This document shows, piece by piece, positions 7,278-10,809 of a stretch of DNA of 10,809 bases. Below the pieces are notes generated by a model. That model saw only the letters and a list, made by a program, of their open reading frames with translations, did not search any database and was not told where the DNA came from. The first letter of the stretch is position 1. Every line of letters starts with the position of its first letter. The translations under genes were made by a program, and so were the position numbers. The DNA lies in assembly GCA_020718525.1 (NCBI GenBank), contig DYRX01000130.1, positions 1 to 10,809 on the forward strand. The letters run 5' to 3'. This DNA comes from Victivallis vadensis. Lineage in GTDB: Bacteria > Verrucomicrobiota > Lentisphaeria > Victivallales > GWF2-50-93.

Positions 7278-7511
7278 TCAGTGCCTGTGCATTCCGCAAC
7301 TGCCTCCGGAACAGCAACTTGTGCCTGCCGAAGGACATTTTGACTTCATTTCGCATTTTGGCGAACCGGCCATGCTCGAAGAAAATACGGAGAGAAGTCG
7401 TTCAGAGTTTTTTCCTGAACAGGATGGGCATTGAACACTCTCTGCTCCGTTTTTAACGAGCTTTTCGAATTTGCATCCGCAATCCTTGCAACTATATTCG
7501 TATATCGGCAT
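7278..7511 (-). CDS. FmdB family zinc-ribbon protein
   Basis: This 77-aa protein starts MPIYEYSCKDCGCKFEKLV, the standard FmdB/CxxC-CxxC-SSSS regulatory-domain opening. C8-x2-C11 and C28-x2-C31 form the zinc knuckles. After the ribbon comes a Cys-rich tail (C53, C59, C66, C67, C72, ending GMHRH) with no visible fold, which could bind metal. FmdB was first named from a formamidase operon and regulatory roles have been suggested, but most family members are uncharacterised. The AAGGGAG 7 nt before the ATG is a good ribosome binding site. The gene sits 42 nt after the esterase and 19 nt before the flavoprotein without a terminator, so it is in the same operon. The family is certain; the role is unknown. 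Confidence 0.9.
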   Translation of the reverse strand: MPIYEYSCKDCGCKFEKLVKNGAESVQCPSCSGKNSERLLSVFSSSMAGSPKCEMKSKCPSAGTSCCSGGSCGMHRH

Positions 7512-7553
7512 CGCATCTCTCCCTTTTCAGTCTTTCATCGTTTTCTGGAAAGT

Positions 7554-8507
7554 TCAAATCACATTCTTCGCGTAGAATTCGAGTTTGCGGTCGTTGTGGA
7601 TCTGCCCTCCGCCACCATGCTCTCCGAACGGATAGACGACGATCTCCTTGCGCGCAGAGATCTTGTTGCACATCGCATAGACGTTTTCCGGCGGGCAGAC
7701 AGGATCTCTCAGACCAAGGGATATTAGAGTCGGACATTTGATTCTGTCAACATGGTTGATGTTGTCGAAGTAGCTCATGGTGTCGCAGACGGTGTCAAGC
7801 TTGTCCGGATTTTCCCTCAGATACTGGGCGATGTTGCCATAGCCGCCGCTTGCGTCCATAAGTCTTTTTTCGAGCCACCCGTTGCTCGGAACATCAGCCA
7901 TGCAGAGCTTTATACCGTCATAAAACGAGGCGACAAAAAGGACTTCTCCTCCGCCCTGACTGCCACCGTTGAGGCAAATCCTGCTCTGATCAATTTCAGG
8001 GATTGTCTTCGCCAGCTCCACGACCCGGAGGGCATCCGTGTGCGCATGATAGAAATACCAGCTTTCCCTGTCAAGGATTCCCAAGGAACTTATGCTCAGC
8101 GTCTGAGCCCCCATGAACCCGCTGTTGGAGCCGGTGCTTCCTCCCTGCATCCTGTAGTCATGCGAAATGACCGCCGCCCCCATCATGAGCCATTGCAGAT
8201 GCCAAGTCGGAGTTCCTCTCGAACCTCCTGCACCATGATAGGATATGACAACGGGCACCTTCTGCCTCTTTGCCTCCTGAGGAAGAAGAACCCAGGTCTT
8301 TATCGGGGTTCCGTCCAAGCCCTCGAAGCTTATGTCCCTCGCCTCTATGGATTTGATCGGATAGTCAATTCTGCCGCCTGCGACATTCAATGGGCGGCTT
8401 TTGACCTTGTCCATCGTGTTTTTCCAGAACTGATCGAAGTCCGGACGTTTTGTCTGCGGAACATCTATCGCTTCCATCCTTCTGATTTTCTCGTCAACCA
8501 ATTGCAT
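7554..8507 (-). CDS. CE7 family acetyl esterase (acetyl xylan esterase / cephalosporin-C deacetylase-like)
   Basis: This is an alpha/beta hydrolase of 317 aa, almost exactly the length of Bacillus cephalosporin-C deacetylase. Seen in order: VPVVISYHGAGG (84-95, oxyanion region), the nucleophile elbow GGSQGGG with S183, D268 in GLRDPVCPP, and H297 in GEHGGGG. Spacing agrees with the family triad of about 181/269/298. Two CE7 signatures deviate: RGQ is RMQ (119-121) and the usual His-Glu is His-Gly. Known CE7 enzymes deacetylate xylo-oligosaccharides and cephalosporins. No signal peptide is visible, so the enzyme is cytoplasmic. I set the start at the ATG at 8507 because AAAGG lies 7 nt upstream; an in-frame ATG at 8543 has no ribosome binding site. 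It follows the carbamoyltransferase by 69 nt and may be co-transcribed with it. Confidence 0.88.
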   Translation of the reverse strand: MQLVDEKIRRMEAIDVPQTKRPDFDQFWKNTMDKVKSRPLNVAGGRIDYPIKSIEARDISFEGLDGTPIKTWVLLPQEAKRQKVPVVISYHGAGGSRGTPTWHLQWLMMGAAVISHDYRMQGGSTGSNSGFMGAQTLSISSLGILDRESWYFYHAHTDALRVVELAKTIPEIDQSRICLNGGSQGGGEVLFVASFYDGIKLCMADVPSNGWLEKRLMDASGGYGNIAQYLRENPDKLDTVCDTMSYFDNINHVDRIKCPTLISLGLRDPVCPPENVYAMCNKISARKEIVVYPFGEHGGGGQIHNDRKLEFYAKNVI

Positions 8508-8576
8508 GACTTGACCTTTCTTTGAGAAATGTTGCAAATACATATGCTACAGATAAAATCCGACAGGGAGTCGCAG

Positions 8577-10358
8577 TCATTTTTTTGTCACAATCCAGTT
8601 GCCGATCACAAGAACGTCAAGCTCGGAATCCAGATAGACTTCCACCGCGTCGCAGGCGCCGAGGACTATTGGAAAGCCGTGAAGATTGAAGGACGTGTTC
8701 AGAACGGCAGGAATTCCGGTAGCCTGGCGGAACTTAAAAATTATCTCATGAAGATCCGGATAGAGGTCTGCATTGACAGTCTGCGCCCTTGCCGTCTTGT
8801 CCGCCTGGTGAATTCCGGCAATGATCCGTTCGACATATTCGGGCTTGACATCGAAGGTGAACATCATATACGGAGAAAGAGACTGTCTTATCGTTGATGG
8901 TACGCGGACAACTGACTCCAGATCTTCCTCGATGAGTGCCGGAGCGAAAGGCATCCAAAAATCCCTTTTCTTGATTGCCGCATTTATCTTGTTGATTATG
9001 CGCGGATCGTCCGGCGAAGCGAGAATAGAGCGATTGCCAAGCGCTCTTGCCCCAAATTCCATTTTGCCCGATGCCCTGGCAACGATCTTCTTTCTGATTA
9101 GAAATTCCACAATTCTGTCATTTATGTTCTCGGCGTACTCGAATGAAACTTTGCCGGAATACTTCTCCCTTGCCTCCTCGATGTCCGAATTGGCGCTCGG
9201 TCCCAGGCAGAAATCCCGAAAAGATATTTGCGAACGACCGCCGGCAGGAGTTTGCTCCTGGTGGGCAAGGAATGCCGCTCCGAATGCGTTACTTTCGTCG
9301 CCACAGGAAGGAAACACGTCAAGGGATTCCAGTTCAGGCAGTTCCGATATGAGCTTATTGGCTTTGACATTCATAAAGAAGCCCCCGGAAAGAAGGACGT
9401 TCCTTATGCCAGTTGTGCGAACTCCCTCTTTTATCCAGGCGACCGCCAGCTCCTCCGCCATAAGCTGAAGTCCGGCGGCAAGAGTGTCAAAGCGAAGATT
9501 GAGGACGCTTTTAAAAAGATCCTCTATCAGCGCCTGCTTGACACTGCCCTGTGAATTCCGCAGTCCTTTGTATTTTTCTCCGTTGTTCAGCACGAGCGGA
9601 TTGGACGCGTCGAAGCCGACAAAGCGATTTAGGGAATTCCTCACGATTGCGGCATACTTGGGCTGTGCGTATGGCGCCATGCCCATGAGCTTGTATTCGT
9701 GCTCATGGGGAAGAAATCCCATGATATATGTGATGTGCGCATAAATGCAGGCGGGCGAAAATGAATCCGAAGATGCGATTTCATTCAATTTTCCAGAATC
9801 TCCGACATAGACTGCGCTGGTCTTTGCGTCTCCACCGCCGTCCATGCTGAAAATCAGATGCTTCTTATCCGACATTTCGCGGGCTAGTCCGTAGTACGCC
9901 GACGCGGCATGGCAGAGGTGATGCTCGTAGCGCCTCTCCTTCTTCTGCAGTCCAAGCTCTGCAATGTAGTCTTCAAGACGGGCGGGGGGGGCCTTGGCTG
10001 CGGCTCCACGTGATATCAGCCGGATTCCCGCCTCAGCCTTTTCTGCGAACTTCGCAAGAAATTTGTCTTCCGAGCCAAACCAGTCTTTCTTTATCTCTTT
10101 GTAGCGGTTGTGAAATTTTTGAAGGTCATCCTCGCGGCTCAGCGCTATTTTCGAACTTTTTCCCGCTATTGCGAGGATATCAATGTCATCAATCGAAAAA
10201 TTGCCGGAGTCAAGAGCCGCCTTGATGGAAAGCCGAGGAAAGCCGGGCTGATTTTTAATCCTTGAAAGCCTTTCCTCCTGAACGCCGAAAAGCGGTGTGC
10301 CGTCCTTCAGCAGAACGAGCGACGAATTCAGTCCGGTGTTGATCCCGAGTATGAGCAT
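8577..10358 (-). CDS. NodU/CmcH/TobZ-family O-carbamoyltransferase
   Basis: The 593-aa enzyme has the two-domain build of the family. The Kae1-like N-terminal part shows LGINTGLNSSLVLL (4-17), HHLCHAASAYY (146-156), MDGGGD (172-177), EYKLMGMAPY (221-230), SGGFFMNVKAN (324-334) and GDESNAFGAA (353-362). The YrdC-like C-terminal part has GKMEFGARALGNRSIL (431-446), MPFAPA (469-474), SPYM (495-498), TARAQTV (522-528) and NTSFN (554-558). Family members use carbamoyl phosphate and ATP to make a carbamoyl-adenylate and carbamoylate a hydroxyl of a sugar or antibiotic (Nod factor, cephamycin, tobramycin). The acceptor here is unknown; a surface glycan is a reasonable guess. The ATG at 10358 has AGAGG 8 nt upstream and a promoter about 50 nt further up. 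A C8 run (minus strand, 9984-9991) lies inside the reading frame at residues 123-125. Length and motifs look intact. Confidence 0.93.
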   Translation of the reverse strand: MLILGINTGLNSSLVLLKDGTPLFGVQEERLSRIKNQPGFPRLSIKAALDSGNFSIDDIDILAIAGKSSKIALSREDDLQKFHNRYKEIKKDWFGSEDKFLAKFAEKAEAGIRLISRGAAAKAPPARLEDYIAELGLQKKERRYEHHLCHAASAYYGLAREMSDKKHLIFSMDGGGDAKTSAVYVGDSGKLNEIASSDSFSPACIYAHITYIMGFLPHEHEYKLMGMAPYAQPKYAAIVRNSLNRFVGFDASNPLVLNNGEKYKGLRNSQGSVKQALIEDLFKSVLNLRFDTLAAGLQLMAEELAVAWIKEGVRTTGIRNVLLSGGFFMNVKANKLISELPELESLDVFPSCGDESNAFGAAFLAHQEQTPAGGRSQISFRDFCLGPSANSDIEEAREKYSGKVSFEYAENINDRIVEFLIRKKIVARASGKMEFGARALGNRSILASPDDPRIINKINAAIKKRDFWMPFAPALIEEDLESVVRVPSTIRQSLSPYMMFTFDVKPEYVERIIAGIHQADKTARAQTVNADLYPDLHEIIFKFRQATGIPAVLNTSFNLHGFPIVLGACDAVEVYLDSELDVLVIGNWIVTKK

Positions 10359-10386
10359 CCAGCAAACCTCTATTTTGTATGGTCAT

Positions 10387-10405
10387 TGCGGTAAATTTGC
10401 CCGCA
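10387..10405 (-). promoter_or_regulatory. Short inverted repeat just downstream of the carbamoyltransferase promoter
   Basis: TGCGG and CCGCA (10387-10391 and 10401-10405) flank a 9-nt AT-rich centre immediately after the predicted -10 box, around the likely transcription start. The layout suits a repressor operator or a small 5'-end hairpin. With 5-bp arms it could be chance. Confidence 0.25.
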
Positions 10406-10406
10406 G

Positions 10407-10434
10407 AATATATCTCTCATATAGGTGATTTCAA
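10407..10434 (-). promoter_or_regulatory. Sigma70-like promoter for the carbamoyltransferase gene
   Basis: On the minus strand TTGAAA (10429-10434) and TATATT (10407-10412) are separated by 16 nt, close to the sigma70 consensus. Transcription would start near 10400, leaving a leader of about 40 nt before the ATG at 10358. The carbamoyltransferase therefore looks like the first gene of its operon. No experimental support is available. Confidence 0.5.
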
Positions 10435-10477
10435 TTCGCATCCTCGCCAAAACGCCGAAAATCGCATGTGTCGAAGT

Positions 10478-10500
10478 GAGATGCCGCCTTCCGCGGTCTC
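10478..10500 (-). other. Stem-loop downstream of the small broken ORF
   Basis: On the minus strand GAGA-CCGC pairs with GCGG-TCTC around a GGAAG loop, with a 2-nt CA bulge. It starts 36 nt past the TAA at 10537 and lacks a T run, so it could be an RNA 3'-end or processing structure rather than an intrinsic terminator. It separates the small ORF from the carbamoyltransferase promoter. Confidence 0.3.
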
Positions 10501-10536
10501 CGCCCAGGGAGGGTGCATTGCTGTCAAGCTAAGGAA

Positions 10537-10712
10537 TTATGAACAGCGAATATCTATTTCGACATGCATCGTCCCACCGGGATAGTCGAAGACGAGCTGT
10601 ATGCGCATTGATGCCCGGTAATCGGCGATTTCCTCTCGACGAGCGACGTTCCTCTGGCGATCTACTCGACCTCTCTTCCTGGAAAAAAACGGGAAATTTC
10701 GATTTTCTCCAT
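10537..10712 (-). pseudogene. Possible small gene with a -1 frame break at a T7 run
   Basis: An ATG at 10712 is preceded by AAAGGAGG with 10-nt spacing; an in-frame TTG at 10718 would have 4-nt spacing. The frame MEKIEISRFF... ends at a TAG after 16 codons. In the -1 frame, entered at the T7 run (10683-10689), the sequence stays open to TAA at 10537. It reads like protein, ending ADYRASMRIQLVFDY then PGGTMHVEIDIRCS, with a plausible amphipathic beta pattern. Joined, the two parts give 58 aa. It may be a frameshifted small gene, a programmed -1 frameshift on T TTT TTT, a sequencing indel, or chance. I recognise no family. It is divergent from the plus-strand gene at 10785 and shares its AT-rich control region. 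Confidence 0.3.
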
Positions 10713-10740
10713 TGACAATCGGCCTCCTTTGTTTTACTAT
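10712..10740 (+). promoter_or_regulatory. Near-consensus sigma70 promoter for the right-edge gene
   Basis: A perfect -35 TTGACA (10712-10717), a 17-nt spacer and TACTAT (10735-10740) make the best promoter in the window. The start should fall near 10747, leaving a leader of about 38 nt. The stretch 10738-10764 is strongly AT-rich with a 7-bp inverted repeat (TATATAT at 10738-10744, ATATATA at 10758-10764) that could be an operator. The -35 box overlaps the start codon of the possible minus-strand small ORF. Confidence 0.65.
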
Positions 10741-10784
10741 ATATGTATAATATGCTTATATATATTGGCATGAAGGAGGCTGAA

Positions 10785-10809
10785 ATGCAAGATGCTGATA
10801 AAAAAATCA
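10785..10809 (+). CDS. Start of a plus-strand gene, cut by the window edge
   Basis: The ATG at 10785 is preceded by AAGGAGG with 5-nt spacing, an excellent ribosome binding site, and lies about 45 nt downstream of a near-consensus promoter. Only MQDADKKI is visible, so the product cannot be named. A start without a stop before the window end, with such strong signals, makes a real gene likely. It diverges from everything to its left. Confidence 0.6.

Noticed and set aside
7752..8525. 257-aa plus-strand ORF
   Set aside because: It lies wholly antisense to the well-supported esterase, has no domain pattern and no ribosome binding site.
8508..8543. 12-codon upstream extension of the esterase to an ATG at 8543
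   Set aside because: No ribosome binding site precedes it, while the ATG at 8507 has AAAGG at 7 nt and gives the usual family length.
8551..8573. Terminator-like hairpin after the carbamoyltransferase
   Set aside because: CGAC-TCCCT-GTCG followed by GATTTTAT has only a 4-bp stem and an interrupted T stretch. Too weak to call, so co-transcription with the esterase stays open.
8821..9468. 215-aa plus-strand ORF
   Set aside because: Antisense shadow of the carbamoyltransferase; Ser/Leu-rich with no motif.
10529..10771. 80-aa minus-strand ORF starting MPIYIS
   Set aside because: No ribosome binding site, Arg/Ser-rich composition without a motif; the overlapping frame with AAAGGAGG and a protein-like C-terminal part is the better candidate.

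Overview
The window looks like a chromosomal piece from a Gram-negative bacterium, most likely of the PVC group (Lentisphaerota, Kiritimatiellota or Verrucomicrobiota). This is inferred from the mix of protein types: an envelope protein with a LolA-like fold, a FG-GAP/VCBS repeat remnant, a LemA/DUF3137 pair, and a giant membrane protein with a zinc ribbon, a degenerate kinase domain and an extracytoplasmic beta-helix. No rRNA or other phylogenetic marker is present, so the assignment is tentative. Every complete gene lies on the minus strand; the plus strand contributes only a terminator at the left edge and the first codons of a gene at the right edge.

Left edge (1-382): a strong plus-strand intrinsic terminator (27-60) closes a gene lying off the window. 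Next comes a large imperfect palindrome (about 94-229) whose arms are built from ATCGGN hexamers. No gene is seen as far as 382.

Envelope operon (6474 down to 383, minus strand): a 1163-aa single-pass membrane pseudokinase; LemA 9 nt downstream; DUF3137 overlapping LemA by 4 nt; a LolA-fold exported protein 64 nt further on; and a 77-codon VCBS-repeat remnant overlapping that gene by 4 nt. No terminator is visible between these genes, so they may form one transcript. My reading is an envelope-sensing or remodelling module in which the pseudokinase couples a cytoplasmic zinc-ribbon/kinase-like head to an exported carbohydrate-binding-like beta-helix. LemA and DUF3137 would be membrane partners. 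This module is the best candidate here for an undescribed system.

Metabolic cluster (10358 down to 6563, minus strand): a NodU/CmcH/TobZ-type O-carbamoyltransferase, a CE7 family acetyl esterase, an FmdB-type zinc-ribbon protein and an iron-sulfur flavoprotein of the Isf type. It ends in a small intrinsic terminator directly after the last stop codon. The carbamoyltransferase has its own sigma70-like promoter. The first two enzymes could add and remove acyl-type decorations on sugars or glycans; the last two look like metal/redox accessory proteins.

Right edge (10435-10809): a region of small signals. It holds a stem-loop, a possible minus-strand small gene broken by a -1 frame change at a T7 run, and a near-consensus plus-strand promoter driving a gene of which only 8 codons are in view. 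The two divergent starts each have an AGGAGG-type ribosome binding site and share an AT-rich spacer.
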